Positions 38,786 to 47,707 of a DNA stretch of 50,885 nucleotides are shown here, piece by piece. The first letter of the stretch is position 1; every line of letters starts with the position of its first letter. This DNA is from Comamonas sp. (GTDB lineage Bacteria; Pseudomonadota; Gammaproteobacteria; Burkholderiales; Burkholderiaceae_C). The position numbers and the translations under genes were made by a program. The notes below the pieces were generated by a model. The model saw only the letters and a list, made by a program, of their open reading frames with translations, made no database searches and was not told the origin of the DNA. The DNA lies in the NCBI GenBank assembly GCA_028690035.1, contig JAQVCA010000009.1, forward strand, positions 1 through 50,885. Reading direction: 5' to 3'.

Positions 38786-39748
38786 ATGAACCTGCAGCAG
38801 ATCGAAACTTTTGTGCGCGTGGCCGAGGCGGGCAGCTTCAGCAAAGCTGCCGTGCTGCTGGACATGGCCCAGCCCGCCCTGAGCCGCCAGGTGCGCGCGC
38901 TGGAGACCGAGCTGCGCGAGACCTTGTTCATCCGCACGGGCCGGGGCGTGCAGCCCACCGACGCCGGGCGGCGCCTGCTCGAGCACGGCCACGCCATCTT
39001 GCAGCGCGTGGCGCTGGCCAAGGAAGACCTGGGCGCGCTGCGCGATGAGCCGGTGGGGCGCATCACCGTGGGCCTGCCGCCCAGCATGGCGCGCTGCCTG
39101 ACGCTGCCGCTGATCGAGGCCTTTGCCCGCACCATGCCCAAGGCGCGGCTGGCGCTGGTGGAGGGCTTTTCCGTGAACATTGCCGAGTGGCTGGCCACCG
39201 GGCGCATCGACCTGGGCTTGGCCTACACGCCCGAGCCGCACCCGCTGATGGAAATTGCGCCGGTGCTGCAGGAGGACTTGTGCCTGATCGGCCCTGCGGC
39301 GCAGCTGCTGGGCCGCGGCGGCAGCGTGCCCTTTGCCCAGCTGGCGGCGTTTCCGCTCATCATGCCCCAGCGGGGGCAGATTTTTCGCAAGCTGATGGAG
39401 GCGCAGGCCGCGCTCTCGCAGGTCAAGCTGGACGTGGTCTGGGAAGTGTCCAGCGTGCCCGCCATCCTGGATTTGGTGCGCAGTGGCCACGGCTTTGCCG
39501 CGCTGACGGGCAGCGCCATGCGCAGCGATGCGGCAGGGCGTGCCAGTCTGGACGGTGCGGGCGCGCCCTGGCCCGAGCTGGTGGGGGTGCCCATCAGCGC
39601 GCCGCGCATCGTCAGCACGTTGTGCCTGGTGCAATCGGCCAAGAAAAAAACCACGCCCCTGGTGCGGCGCACCGCCGAGTTGCTGCGCACGCTGAGCCTG
39701 CAGGTGTGCCTGCCCCCCGAGGCCACCGGGGCGCAGGCAGCCCGGTAG
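38786..39748 (+). CDS. LysR-family transcriptional regulator
   Basis: A 320-residue LysR regulator with the typical start MNLQQIETFVRVAEAGSFSKAA and recognition helix LDMAQPALSRQVRALE, then an effector domain. Its sequence character (IRTGRGVQPTDAGRRLLEHG, ITVGLPPSMARCLTLPLIEAF) is like the CbL/NAC-type subgroup. It is in the same direction as the aldo/keto reductase rather than divergent from a target, so its regulon is not obvious. Confidence 0.9.
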   Translation: MNLQQIETFVRVAEAGSFSKAAVLLDMAQPALSRQVRALETELRETLFIRTGRGVQPTDAGRRLLEHGHAILQRVALAKEDLGALRDEPVGRITVGLPPSMARCLTLPLIEAFARTMPKARLALVEGFSVNIAEWLATGRIDLGLAYTPEPHPLMEIAPVLQEDLCLIGPAAQLLGRGGSVPFAQLAAFPLIMPQRGQIFRKLMEAQAALSQVKLDVVWEVSSVPAILDLVRSGHGFAALTGSAMRSDAAGRASLDGAGAPWPELVGVPISAPRIVSTLCLVQSAKKKTTPLVRRTAELLRTLSLQVCLPPEATGAQAAR

Positions 39749-39765
39749 CACCATACTCAAAATAA

Positions 39766-39855
39766 AAAAGAGAGCTGCTAGCGCTTATTCATAAAGGGTT
39801 TCAGGCAATAAGATGCCTGAAACCCTTGTTGAATGTGCGCAGCCAGCTATGCTTT
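39766..39855. repeat. Dispersed inverted-repeat element, complete copy 2
   Basis: A 90-base copy of the element seen at 6589: left arm AGAGCTGCTAGCGCTTAT, central GGGTTTCAGG stem, and right arm GTGCGCAGCCAGCTATGC. Like copy 1 it lies between two convergent genes. Its right arm overlaps the end of livF, and the AGCTAT of the arm supplies the livF stop codon (TAG on the minus strand). Confidence 0.75.
39794..39827. terminator. Central hairpin of the repeat, bidirectional terminator
   Basis: AAGGGTTTCAGGCA at 39794-39807 pairs perfectly with TGCCTGAAACCCTT at 39814-39827 over a six-base loop. The flanking T/A runs are short, so it is a weaker terminator than the copy at 6612, but it lies exactly between convergent lysR and livF ends. 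Confidence 0.7.
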
Positions 39856-40596
39856 TTCTGTGGCAGCCGGGCGTGCAGCGGCGCCCAGGTAGGTTTCGAT
39901 GACGCGCGCATCGTGCGCCAGCTCCTGCGCCGGGCCGTGCAGGCTGACGCTGCCCATCTCCAGCACGTAGCCGTAGTCGGCCACCTCCAGCGCGGCGCGC
40001 GCGTTTTGTTCCACCAGCAAGATAGACACACCGGTGTCGCGCAGCGCTTTCACGTTGTCCAGAATCTCCTGCACGATCAGCGGCGCTAGGCCCAGGCTGG
40101 GCTCATCGAGCATGAGCAGCTGCGGGCGCGACATCAGCGCGCGGCCCACGGCCAGCATCTGGCGCTCGCCGCCCGAGAGCGTGCCCGAGACCTGCATGCG
40201 CCGCTCTTTGAGGCGTGGAAACAGGTCATAGACCTCGTCGATGCGCGCGCGCCACTGGCGCTGGCCCAGGCGCATCTGGCGAAAGCCGCCCAGCACCAGG
40301 TTGTCTTCGACGGTCATGGTGGAGAACAACTCGCGCTTTTCCGGCACCAGCGCAATGCCCAGCATGACGCGCTCTTCCAGCGTCATGGTGTGGATGGGCT
40401 GGCCCTCGTAGTGGATGCTGCCTTTGCCCGGCAGCACGCCCATGAGGGTGTTGAGCAGGGTGGATTTGCCTGCGCCGTTGGGGCCGATGACGGTGACGAT
40501 GCGGCCCTTGTCCAGGCGCAGGTCGATGCCATGCAGCACTTGGGCGCGGCCATAACCGGCGTGCAGGCCAGCGATGTGTAGTAAGGACGTGCTCAT
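39847..40596 (-). CDS. livF: Branched-chain-type ABC transporter ATPase (LivF)
   Basis: A 249-residue ABC ATPase: Walker A GPNGAGKSTLL near 39-49, signature LSGGERQML near 140-148, Walker B LLMLDEPSLGLAP near 160-172. The short LivF-type protein lacks the extra helical insert of LivG. It begins two bases after the stop of the fused LivM-LivG gene. With that protein, LivH and the binding protein it forms a hydrophobic/aromatic amino-acid or aromatic-acid importer. Confidence 0.92.
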   Translation of the reverse strand: MSTSLLHIAGLHAGYGRAQVLHGIDLRLDKGRIVTVIGPNGAGKSTLLNTLMGVLPGKGSIHYEGQPIHTMTLEERVMLGIALVPEKRELFSTMTVEDNLVLGGFRQMRLGQRQWRARIDEVYDLFPRLKERRMQVSGTLSGGERQMLAVGRALMSRPQLLMLDEPSLGLAPLIVQEILDNVKALRDTGVSILLVEQNARAALEVADYGYVLEMGSVSLHGPAQELAHDARVIETYLGAAARPAATEKA

Positions 40597-40598
40597 CT

Positions 40599-42413
40599 TC
40601 AATGCTCCGTTCCCAGGTAGGCAGCGCGCACTTTTTCGCTGCGCTGCACTTCGTCGGGGGTGCCTTCCATCAGGTGGGTGCCAAACTCCATGACCACGAT
40701 GTGGTCGCAGATGTCCATCACCAGGCCCATGTCGTGCTCCACCAGCAAGATGGCCATGCCCTCGGCGCGCAGGCCGCGCAGCACGTCGGCCAGCTCCTGC
40801 TTTTCCTTGTGGCGCAGGCCGGCAGCGGGCTCGTCCAAGAGCAGCAGCGCCGGGTCGGCGCACAGGGCGCGCGCAATTTCCAGCAGGCGCTGCTGGCCCA
40901 TGGCCAGGTCGCCGGCCTTGTGGTGCAGCAAATGGCCCATGCCCACGCGGCGCAGCTGGCGCTCGGCCTCGGCAAACAAGGAGCGCTCTTCGGCGCGATC
41001 AAGGCGCAGCATCGCTTTGGCCGCGCCGCTGTGGCTGCGCAGGTGCGTGCCCAGTGCGACGTTTTCCAGCACCGTCATGTCCGGCACCATCTTGACGTGC
41101 TGGAAGGTGCGCGAGACGCCGCGCTGCGCAATCTTGCGTGCGCCCAGGCCGCTGATGCGCTCGCCACGGAACAGCACTTCGCCACTGGTCAGCGTGAGCA
41201 CGCCTGTGACCAGATTGAAGGTGGTGGATTTGCCCGCGCCGTTGGGGCCGATCAGGCCGGTGATCTGGCCCGAGCGCACCTGGAAGCTGATGTCGTTGAC
41301 TGCCACCAGCCCGCCAAACTGCTTGCGAATGGCGCGCACATCCAGCACGACTTCATGGGCCGCAGGCTTGGCCTTGGTGGGCAGGGCCGGGGCATCGGCC
41401 CAATCGCGCCGGCGTGCGGCGCGCGGCAGGCGCCGGTCGATGGCTTCCCACAGACCATCGGGCAGGTACTTGAGCACCAGCACGATGAGGATGCCAAACA
41501 CGATCAGCTCGTAGTTGCCGCTGGTGCCAATCAGTTTGGGCAGCAGCACCTGCAGCTGGTCTTCGAGCATCTTGACGATGCCTGCGCCCGCGATGGCACC
41601 CCAGACATGGGCCGCACCGCCGAGCACGGCCATGAACAGGTACTCGATGCCCATCTTCAGGCCAAAGGGCGAGGGGTTGACGGTGCGCTGAAAGTGCGCA
41701 AACAGCCAGCCCGAGATGCTGGCCAGCAGCGCCGCCAGCACAAACACGCCCACCTTGTGGCGCAGGGTGTTGACGCCCATGGCCTCGGCCATTTGCGAGC
41801 CCCCGGCCAGCGCGCGGATGGCGCGGCCCGTGCGCGAGTCCAGCAGGCGCACCACGGCGATGCAAGCGAGCAGGGCAATCACCCACACCAGGGCATAAAA
41901 CAGGCGCAGCTGGCCAATGTCTTGTCCGAACAGGGTCAGCCCCGGCACGCCCAGGATGCCGTCGTACTTGCCCAGCGCGTCCAGGTTGCCCATCAGGTAA
42001 TACAGCGCCAGTGCCCAGGCCATGGTGGCCAGCGGCAGGTAGTGGCCCGACATGCGCAGCGTGATCGCGCCAATCAGCGCGGCGCTGATGGCCGTCAGCC
42101 CCAGGCCGACGAACAGCGTCACCCAGGGCGACAGGCCCAGATTCACGGTGAGGTAGGCGCTGGTGTAGGCGCCCACGCCGACAAAGGCCGCTTGGCCAAA
42201 CGAGGTCAGGCCGCACACGCCGGTCAGCAGCACCAGCCCCAGCACCGGCAGCACGTAGATGCCGATGTAGTTGAGCTGGATGATCCAAAAATCGGGCAGC
42301 GGCAGCAGCGCCACCAGAGCCAGGGCCAATGCCAGCAGTGGCAGGCCCACGGTGCGCAGGCGCTGGGCGCCACCGGCGGCGCCGGGGGAAGAAAGGGTTG
42401 CAGCAGATGTCAT
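40599..42413 (-). CDS. Fused ABC permease-ATPase (LivM-LivG)
   Basis: A 604-residue fusion. Residues 1 to about 330 are a LivM-type permease with eight or more helices (YVLPVLGLVLLTGVCGLTSFGQAAFVG near 56-82), and residues about 350-604 are a LivG-type ATPase with GPNGAGKSTTFNLVTG as Walker A and LLLLDEPAAGL as Walker B. The start at 42413 lies four bases after the livH stop, with GGAG inside the end of livH. The fusion ties one ATPase to one permease in fixed ratio and is known in some proteobacterial aromatic-acid importers. Confidence 0.9.
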   Translation of the reverse strand: MTSAATLSSPGAAGGAQRLRTVGLPLLALALALVALLPLPDFWIIQLNYIGIYVLPVLGLVLLTGVCGLTSFGQAAFVGVGAYTSAYLTVNLGLSPWVTLFVGLGLTAISAALIGAITLRMSGHYLPLATMAWALALYYLMGNLDALGKYDGILGVPGLTLFGQDIGQLRLFYALVWVIALLACIAVVRLLDSRTGRAIRALAGGSQMAEAMGVNTLRHKVGVFVLAALLASISGWLFAHFQRTVNPSPFGLKMGIEYLFMAVLGGAAHVWGAIAGAGIVKMLEDQLQVLLPKLIGTSGNYELIVFGILIVLVLKYLPDGLWEAIDRRLPRAARRRDWADAPALPTKAKPAAHEVVLDVRAIRKQFGGLVAVNDISFQVRSGQITGLIGPNGAGKSTTFNLVTGVLTLTSGEVLFRGERISGLGARKIAQRGVSRTFQHVKMVPDMTVLENVALGTHLRSHSGAAKAMLRLDRAEERSLFAEAERQLRRVGMGHLLHHKAGDLAMGQQRLLEIARALCADPALLLLDEPAAGLRHKEKQELADVLRGLRAEGMAILLVEHDMGLVMDICDHIVVMEFGTHLMEGTPDEVQRSEKVRAAYLGTEH

Positions 42414-42417
42414 GGTG

Positions 42418-43458
42418 TCAATGCTCCTCACCAGTGTGGGGCGCACGCAGCGAGCGCCACAGCAGCACCGGCAGCACCAGGGTGAAGACGATCACTTCCT
42501 TAAAGGCGCTGTCCCAGAACGAACCAAACGATTCGATGATGCCCACGCCCAGCGCACCCAGCAGCGCGCCGGGGTAGCTGTGCAGACCGGCGATCACGGC
42601 GGCCACAAAGCCTTTGAGGCCAATCAAAAAGCCCGAGTCGTAGAACACGGTGGTGGTCGGGCCAATCAGCAGACCCGACAAGCCGCCAATCAGCGCGGCC
42701 ATGGCAAAGGTGAGCTGCCCGGCGCCGGTGGTGGAAATGCCCATCAGGCGCGCGCCCAGGCGGTTGACGGCAGTGGCTTGCAGCGCCTTGCCGTACAGGC
42801 TGCGCTCAAAGAACAGCCACAGCAGCACGATCAGCGCAGCAGAGGCCAAAAAGATGATCAGTGCCTGACCGCTGAGTGTGATGGGGCCCAGGCCGAAGCG
42901 CTCGTCCCAAAACGGCGGGTTGCGAAAGCCCTCGGCGCCAAAGAACAGCAGGCCCAGCCCGGTCATGGCAAAGTGCACGCCCACCGAAACAATCAGCAGC
43001 ACCAGCGAGCTGGAACCGGCCAGCGACTGGTAGGCCACGCGGTAAATCAGCGGCCCATACACGGTGACGATGGCCAGCGACAGCAGCGCCTGCACCAGCA
43101 GCGGAAAGTTGTGCGGCGCGGCCCACAAAGACAGCAGGCCCACGACCAGCGCAGGCAGGCCCGTGAGCAAGGCGGCCTTGATGGCCGGTGTGGCGTGGCG
43201 CTGGTGGCGCCAGACGGTGACCAGCTCCATCACAGAGGCCAGCGCTGCCAGCAAAAACAGCAGCCACACAGTGCCTGGCACTTGGCCCAGTTGAAAGATG
43301 GCCAGGGTCAGCGCGCCGTAGGCGACAAACTCCCCCTGGGGGATGAAGATGATGCGGGTGACCGAAAACACGAGGACGATGCCCATACCCAGCAGCGCGT
43401 ACACCGCACCGTTGGTCAGGCCATCCATCGTCAGTACGCCGGCAATGGTGAGGTCCAT
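42418..43458 (-). CDS. livH: Branched-chain-type ABC transporter permease (LivH)
   Basis: A 346-residue inner-membrane permease with the LivH opening (LTMDGLTNGAVYALLGMGIVLVFSVTRIIFIPQGEFVAYGAL) and the conserved late segment GLLIGPTTTVFYDSGFLIGLKGFVAAVIAG. It is about 50 residues longer than E. coli LivH because of a Leu/Ala/His-rich insert near 60-140 with two additional hydrophobic segments. It is 86 bases downstream of the binding-protein gene. Confidence 0.9.
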   Translation of the reverse strand: MDLTIAGVLTMDGLTNGAVYALLGMGIVLVFSVTRIIFIPQGEFVAYGALTLAIFQLGQVPGTVWLLFLLAALASVMELVTVWRHQRHATPAIKAALLTGLPALVVGLLSLWAAPHNFPLLVQALLSLAIVTVYGPLIYRVAYQSLAGSSSLVLLIVSVGVHFAMTGLGLLFFGAEGFRNPPFWDERFGLGPITLSGQALIIFLASAALIVLLWLFFERSLYGKALQATAVNRLGARLMGISTTGAGQLTFAMAALIGGLSGLLIGPTTTVFYDSGFLIGLKGFVAAVIAGLHSYPGALLGALGVGIIESFGSFWDSAFKEVIVFTLVLPVLLWRSLRAPHTGEEH

Positions 43459-43544
43459 GACAGAGATCCGAAAAAATCATGGCCTGTTCGCGTGCAAAGG
43501 AGGTGCCTTCGCTGCGCCCAGGCCATGGGGATGACAACGCGGCG

Positions 43545-44681
43545 TTATTTGGCGATCTGGAATTCCCCACCAACGACCTGGAGCATCACGCCCGTCTCGT
43601 TGGTAAAGCCCCAGTGGTCGGCGGGCGTCCACTCCAGCACACCTTGGGAGACCACGGTGCGGCCCATGTTCTCGATGGCATCGCGCAGCGCAGCGCGGAA
43701 CTCGGGGGTGCCTGCCTTGGCCTTTTGCAACGCCACCGTGGCGGCCTTGTCCAGCACGGTGTAAGCGTCAAAGCCGTGGGCCGCAAACTGGGTGCGTGAG
43801 CCAGGGCCGTAGGCTTTTTCAAACGCTTCGACGTAGGCAATCGACAGCGGCTTGGAGGGGTGGCTGTCGGGCAGCTGCGTGCCCAGCGGGCCGGGGCCCG
43901 AGACGACGAAGGTGCCCTCGGCATCTTTGCCTGCAGTGCGCATCAGGTCGCGCGTGGCGGCGGCGTGCGTCTGGTACACCTTGCCTTGGTAGCCACGCTC
44001 TTTGATGGCTTTTTGCGGCATGCCCGCACCGCTGCCCGAGGCCACGATCAGCACCGCATCGGGGCGGGCCGAGGCAATCTTGAGTGCTTGCGCCGTCACG
44101 CTGGTGTCGTTGCGGGCAAAGCGCTCGGTGGCCACCAGTTTGATGCCAGCCTTGGCAGCTTCTTCGGTGAAGCTCTTGAGCCACAGCTCGCCATAGGCAT
44201 CGGTGTAGCCCAGAAAGCCCACGGTCTTGATGCCTTGGCTTTTCATGTGGTTGACCATGGCGTGCGCCATCACGCCGTTGCTTTGCGCCAGGCGGAACGT
44301 CCACTTGTCCTTGCCGGGCGGCAGCGCTGCAGGCGCGGTGGCCAGCTGCAGCGTGCCCGAGGCGGCAGCCACATCGGCCATGGGGATGGCCACCGGTGTG
44401 GCAGTGGAGCCAACAATAACGTCCACCTTGTCCTCGGTGATCAGGCGCTGCGTGGCCTTGACGCCAGCGGTCGGGTCACTGGCATCGTCCAGCACGATGA
44501 CCTTGAGGTTTTCCCCAGCCATGGTTTTGGGCCAGATGGCGATGGCGTTTTTGATTGGGATACCCAGGCCGGACGCTGGGCCAGTCAGCGGCTGCACCAC
44601 GCCCACGGTGATGTCGGCATGGGCCAGCCCGCTCAAAGCCAGAGCAAGGGCGGCAGCAAGGGTAGAACGCAAGGGGTGCAT
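43545..44681 (-). CDS. ABC transporter substrate-binding protein (branched-chain/aromatic type)
   Basis: A 378-residue periplasmic binding protein with a Sec signal (MHPLRSTLAAALALALSGLAHA) and a type 1 binding fold: DITVGVVQPLTGPASGLG, then VDVIVGSTATPVAIPMADVAA and TVGFLGYTDAYGELWLKSF. GGAG lies before the ATG. It heads the importer operon. The shared operator with the ech operon suggests that it binds a hydroxycinnamate or related aromatic acid rather than leucine. Confidence 0.9.
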   Translation of the reverse strand: MHPLRSTLAAALALALSGLAHADITVGVVQPLTGPASGLGIPIKNAIAIWPKTMAGENLKVIVLDDASDPTAGVKATQRLITEDKVDVIVGSTATPVAIPMADVAAASGTLQLATAPAALPPGKDKWTFRLAQSNGVMAHAMVNHMKSQGIKTVGFLGYTDAYGELWLKSFTEEAAKAGIKLVATERFARNDTSVTAQALKIASARPDAVLIVASGSGAGMPQKAIKERGYQGKVYQTHAAATRDLMRTAGKDAEGTFVVSGPGPLGTQLPDSHPSKPLSIAYVEAFEKAYGPGSRTQFAAHGFDAYTVLDKAATVALQKAKAGTPEFRAALRDAIENMGRTVVSQGVLEWTPADHWGFTNETGVMLQVVGGEFQIAK

Positions 44682-44752
44682 GGCGGATCTCCTGGGAAGG
44701 TTTTCGTGGATGCCTGTGCCAAAACGTACACAGGATTTACCGCCTATTTTGA

Positions 44753-44769
44753 TTATGAAATATAACTAA
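44753..44769. promoter_or_regulatory. Operator of the ABC importer, matching the ech operator
   Basis: On the minus strand, reading toward the importer genes, the site is TTAGTTATATTTCATAA, identical at 15 of 17 positions to the site at 29748-29764. Its distance to the binding-protein start (about 70-90 bases) is also almost the same as that of the other site to ech. It lies between this operon and the upstream marR gene. Confidence 0.65.
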
Positions 44770-44830
44770 TTCAAGCCAAAAGATTCCATTTTTTATTGGG
44801 GGTTACCCTTGCTCTTGCGGCCATCGATGC

Positions 44831-45322
44831 TCAGTCATACACCTTCTGCAATAGACGGATCAACGTCTTGCGCTCGCTGGCGCTGAGCTTGGCGGTGGCA
44901 TCTATTTCCAGCTGGGCCACGGCCTGTTCGCTCTCTTGCGCCAGCGCCAGACCGGCAGGTGTCAGGTGCAGCCCCATGGCGCGCCCGTCGCTGGGGTGGG
45001 GGCGGCGTTCCAGCAGGCCGCGCTTTTCCAGCGATGCCACCAGCCCCACCAGATTGGGTGGCATGATGCTCAGCGTGGCACACACGTGGCGTGAGGTCAG
45101 CCCCGGGTTGTGTGCCAGCAGCGACAGCACGGAGAACTCCACCACCTTGAGCTCGTACTCCTGCATACGGCCCATGAACACGCCAATGATGTGCAGGGCT
45201 GCGCGTCGGGCGTTGTAGCCCACCTGGGAGCGCAGGAAGGAAACATCGATCTCCTCGGTCAGATCGGCAGCAATCGTGGGGCGCGCAACATGCGCTTTGG
45301 TGGGTCGAAGGCGGGGGGGCAT
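44831..45322 (-). CDS. MarR-family transcriptional regulator
   Basis: A 163-residue winged-helix regulator: dimer helices at both ends, recognition region LTSRHVCATLSIMPPNLVGLVASLEKRGLLERRPHPSDGR near 77-116 with the Asp-x-Arg wing, and a C-terminal helix KTLIRLLQKVYD. The start at 45322 gives a typical length; no strong ribosome site is seen, and the frame is open further upstream with Pro/Thr/His-rich codons that look non-coding. MarR proteins (FerC, HcaR, CouR) control hydroxycinnamate genes by binding the CoA thioesters. This one is the best candidate for the shared operator at 29748 and 44753. Confidence 0.85.
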   Translation of the reverse strand: MPPRLRPTKAHVARPTIAADLTEEIDVSFLRSQVGYNARRAALHIIGVFMGRMQEYELKVVEFSVLSLLAHNPGLTSRHVCATLSIMPPNLVGLVASLEKRGLLERRPHPSDGRAMGLHLTPAGLALAQESEQAVAQLEIDATAKLSASERKTLIRLLQKVYD

Positions 45323-45372
45323 AGGCAACGTGGTGCGGGCCAACAGGCCAGCAAGCAAATGGCAATGGGAGC

Positions 45373-45440
45373 GTACCCTGTGTGGTACTGAGCAGGTCGC
45401 GATCGTGGTAGGTGGTACGCGATGCGCATGCACAGGGTAC
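45373..45440. promoter_or_regulatory. Long-spaced perfect inverted repeat upstream of marR
   Basis: GTACCCTGTG at 45373-45382 is perfectly complementary to CACAGGGTAC at 45431-45440, 48 bases apart, 51 to 118 bases upstream of the marR start. Two GTGGTAC direct repeats lie between the arms. It could be a looped pair of operator half-sites or a leader hairpin; no function is established. Confidence 0.4.
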
Positions 45441-45621
45441 GGGTTGGGTGCGTTTGTAGGGCTTAGAGGCATCTAGCGCAAGAGGTGGTGAGACTGACTT
45501 GAAAAAGAAGCGCTTGCTGCTCTTAGACAGAGGTATCTTTACTACTATGATGGGCCGTAAGTTTGGCGACTTGTAAAATTTGGTTTTTTTCAGCGCCCTA
45601 AGCATTTTCAGAGAGTTCACA

Positions 45622-45987
45622 GTGAAAACCATCATGCTGGTGGATGATTCCGCCACTTTGCTTTTGTCGGTCTCCAACATCTTGGGTAAAGCCGGCTACA
45701 AAGTTGAAAAAGCGGCCAGCGCCGAGGAGGGGTTGCGCAAGTTTGCCACCGGCATGCCGGTGGATTTGCTCATCACCGACCTGAATATGCCCGGTATGAA
45801 CGGTATTGAATTCATTAGGGAGGTGCGCAAACTGGCGCCCTACCGTTTTATGCCCATCTTGTTTCAGACGACCGAATCGCAGCAGTCCAAGCGCCTAGAG
45901 GCCAAGGCGGCGGGTGCGTCGGGCTGGTTGGTCAAGCCGGTGACGGCCACCGATTTGCTCAACACCATCAAACTCGTCATGAGGTAG
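45622..45987 (+). CDS. CheY-like single-domain response regulator
   Basis: A 121-residue receiver domain with no output domain. LVDDS near 6-10 supplies the acidic pair, Asp near 54 in [13 protein letters not shown] is the phosphorylation site, Thr near 84 in FQTTES and Lys near 106 in LVKPVT complete the active site. GTG at 45622 gives [14 protein letters not shown], the usual start of this group; an ATG four codons later is the alternative. It is the first gene of the chemosensory operon and seven bases before the next gene. Confidence 0.9.
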   Translation: MKTIMLVDDSATLLLSVSNILGKAGYKVEKAASAEEGLRKFATGMPVDLLITDLNMPGMNGIEFIREVRKLAPYRFMPILFQTTESQQSKRLEAKAAGASGWLVKPVTATDLLNTIKLVMR

Positions 45988-45994
45988 CACATCT

Positions 45995-47323
45995 ATGGAT
46001 GATGCTGTTCAGGTGCGTCGGCTGGTCTTGGTCTTGGTGTTGGTCACGCTGGGCGTGGCCGCCAGCGTGTACTTTTTCAATGATTGGTTTGAGGATTATT
46101 GGCTGCCTGCACTGGGGCTGTCGCGCACAGTGGGTGTTGCCATAGGCAGTGCCTTCATCGTGCTGGCTTCGTTTGCAGCCCAGCGCCTAGTGGCAGTGGC
46201 CTTTTACCGCAACTGGCGTCTGGGCGTGGAGACACGCGCAGCTGCGGCCCAGCGCGTGGGCGACGAGTTGCAGCAGATCCCCCAGTTCAACGAAGTGGTG
46301 CGCAAACAGCTGGGCTCGGTGGTCGATGAAACGGAGAAGGCCTCGTTCGACATCATTGCGCGCCTAAGCGATATCGACCGCGTGGTCGAGCAGCTCAACG
46401 CCATGGTGGATCGCAGCACCCAGATGTCCACCGACATCATCGGCACCGCTGAACAGCGCATTGTCGATAACCAGCGCCTGATCGCCAAGCTGGATGAATA
46501 CATCACGCAGCGCGTGGCCGATGCGCAAAGTGAGCAGCAGCGTTCACTGCAGTTTGCCGAACAGGGGCGTGCGCTGGCCGGGCTGGTGGCGCTGATTCGC
46601 AATATTGCTTTTCAGACCAACCTGTTGGCGCTGAACGCGGCCATCGAAGCCGCACGCGTGGGAGAAGCCGGGCGGGGGTTTGCCGTGGTGGCGGGTGAAG
46701 TGCGCAAACTGGCCCAGGCCACCGACCATGCAGTGGGCCAGATCAACGACGGCATTCAGGGTGTGGTCGATTCGATTGAGCAGCAGTACCAGCATCGGCT
46801 CAAGAACAACGATATTCAAGCGGAGCGCGAGGCGCTGCAGGATTTCTCGACCCAGCTCAACGAACTGGGGCGCGAATACCAAAAGGTGGCCCGCCACGAT
46901 GCCGAGGTGATGCAGCAAATCCATGAGTCCAGTCAGCAACTGATGGGTATGTTCATGGACGCATTGGCCAGCGTGCAATTCCAGGATGTGACGCGCCAGC
47001 AGATCGAGCATGTCATTGCCGCGCTGTCACGGCTTGATGGCCATGCGCTGGAACTGGCCCGTTATCTGCAAGAAATTGATGTGTCGGCCGAGGGACTGCA
47101 TCCGTTGTCTGATCTCTTGGAAGAGGTGTACAGCGGCTACGTCATGCACACCCAGCGCAGCGACCACCGCAGCGCGGTCGTGGCCCCCGTGGCAAGCGCC
47201 CCGGTGGGGACGGCCAAGAAAAGTGGCACCTCTGCTGCTGCATCTGCCCCGGCCACGGCATCCGCGCCTGCGCCCGCAGCGCCTGCATCTCCCGACAACG
47301 AGCCCAAGATCGAGTTGTTCTGA
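45995..47323 (+). CDS. Membrane-anchored MCP-like signalling protein without a periplasmic domain
   Basis: A 442-residue protein with two N-terminal helices (about 8-28 and 43-68) joined by a loop of only about 15 residues, so no outside sensor domain. The canonical chemoreceptor tip [39 protein letters not shown] lies near 204-242, and after it comes the [16 protein letters not shown] segment seen in some atypical receptors. The last 60 residues are an Ala/Pro/Ser linker ending PKIELF. It probably senses a cytoplasmic or membrane signal, or works as an array component for the CheA downstream. Confidence 0.85.
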   Translation: MDDAVQVRRLVLVLVLVTLGVAASVYFFNDWFEDYWLPALGLSRTVGVAIGSAFIVLASFAAQRLVAVAFYRNWRLGVETRAAAAQRVGDELQQIPQFNEVVRKQLGSVVDETEKASFDIIARLSDIDRVVEQLNAMVDRSTQMSTDIIGTAEQRIVDNQRLIAKLDEYITQRVADAQSEQQRSLQFAEQGRALAGLVALIRNIAFQTNLLALNAAIEAARVGEAGRGFAVVAGEVRKLAQATDHAVGQINDGIQGVVDSIEQQYQHRLKNNDIQAEREALQDFSTQLNELGREYQKVARHDAEVMQQIHESSQQLMGMFMDALASVQFQDVTRQQIEHVIAALSRLDGHALELARYLQEIDVSAEGLHPLSDLLEEVYSGYVMHTQRSDHRSAVVAPVASAPVGTAKKSGTSAAASAPATASAPAPAAPASPDNEPKIELF

Positions 47324-47346
47324 CGCCTCAAGGGGGGCCTGACGCC

Positions 47347-47670
47347 ATGACGGACATTTCCCACCACAGCCCGCAAACGGGCACCCACCGCCTTACGGTG
47401 CAGGGGCCCTTGACCATTTACGACGCCCAAGCGCTGAAAAGCCGCTTGCTGGAACTGCTGGGCCAGGCCCCCTTACAGACCCTGGAGCTGGATTTGGCCC
47501 AGGTGTCCGAGATAGACACCTCCGGCGTGCAACTGCTGCTGCTGGCCGCGCGCGAGGCGCAGCAGCACCAAGCCGCCGTACACACCGTGGCTGCCAGCGA
47601 GGCAGTACGCGAGGTGCTGGAGTTTTGCCGTCTGGGTGCTGTGCTGGGCATGACCCCGGCCAGCGCCTGA
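47347..47670 (+). CDS. STAS-domain protein
   Basis: A 107-residue single STAS domain, like anti-sigma-factor antagonists. The conserved phosphorylatable position is the Ser in EIDTSGVQLLLLAAR near 56-58. It lies 23 bases after the MCP-like gene and 37 bases before cheA, in the same operon. In other systems such proteins switch by serine phosphorylation or act as small partners in signalling arrays; no kinase of the SpoIIAB type is visible here. Confidence 0.88.
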   Translation: MTDISHHSPQTGTHRLTVQGPLTIYDAQALKSRLLELLGQAPLQTLELDLAQVSEIDTSGVQLLLLAAREAQQHQAAVHTVAASEAVREVLEFCRLGAVLGMTPASA

Positions 47671-47707
47671 GGCCCAAGGGCCGCCAAGCCCGCAAGGACG
47701 ATCATTC

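Noticed and set aside
42271-43764. Long plus-strand frame over livH
   Set aside because: Gln/Arg/His-rich shadow of a hydrophobic membrane protein; no domain and no ribosome site.
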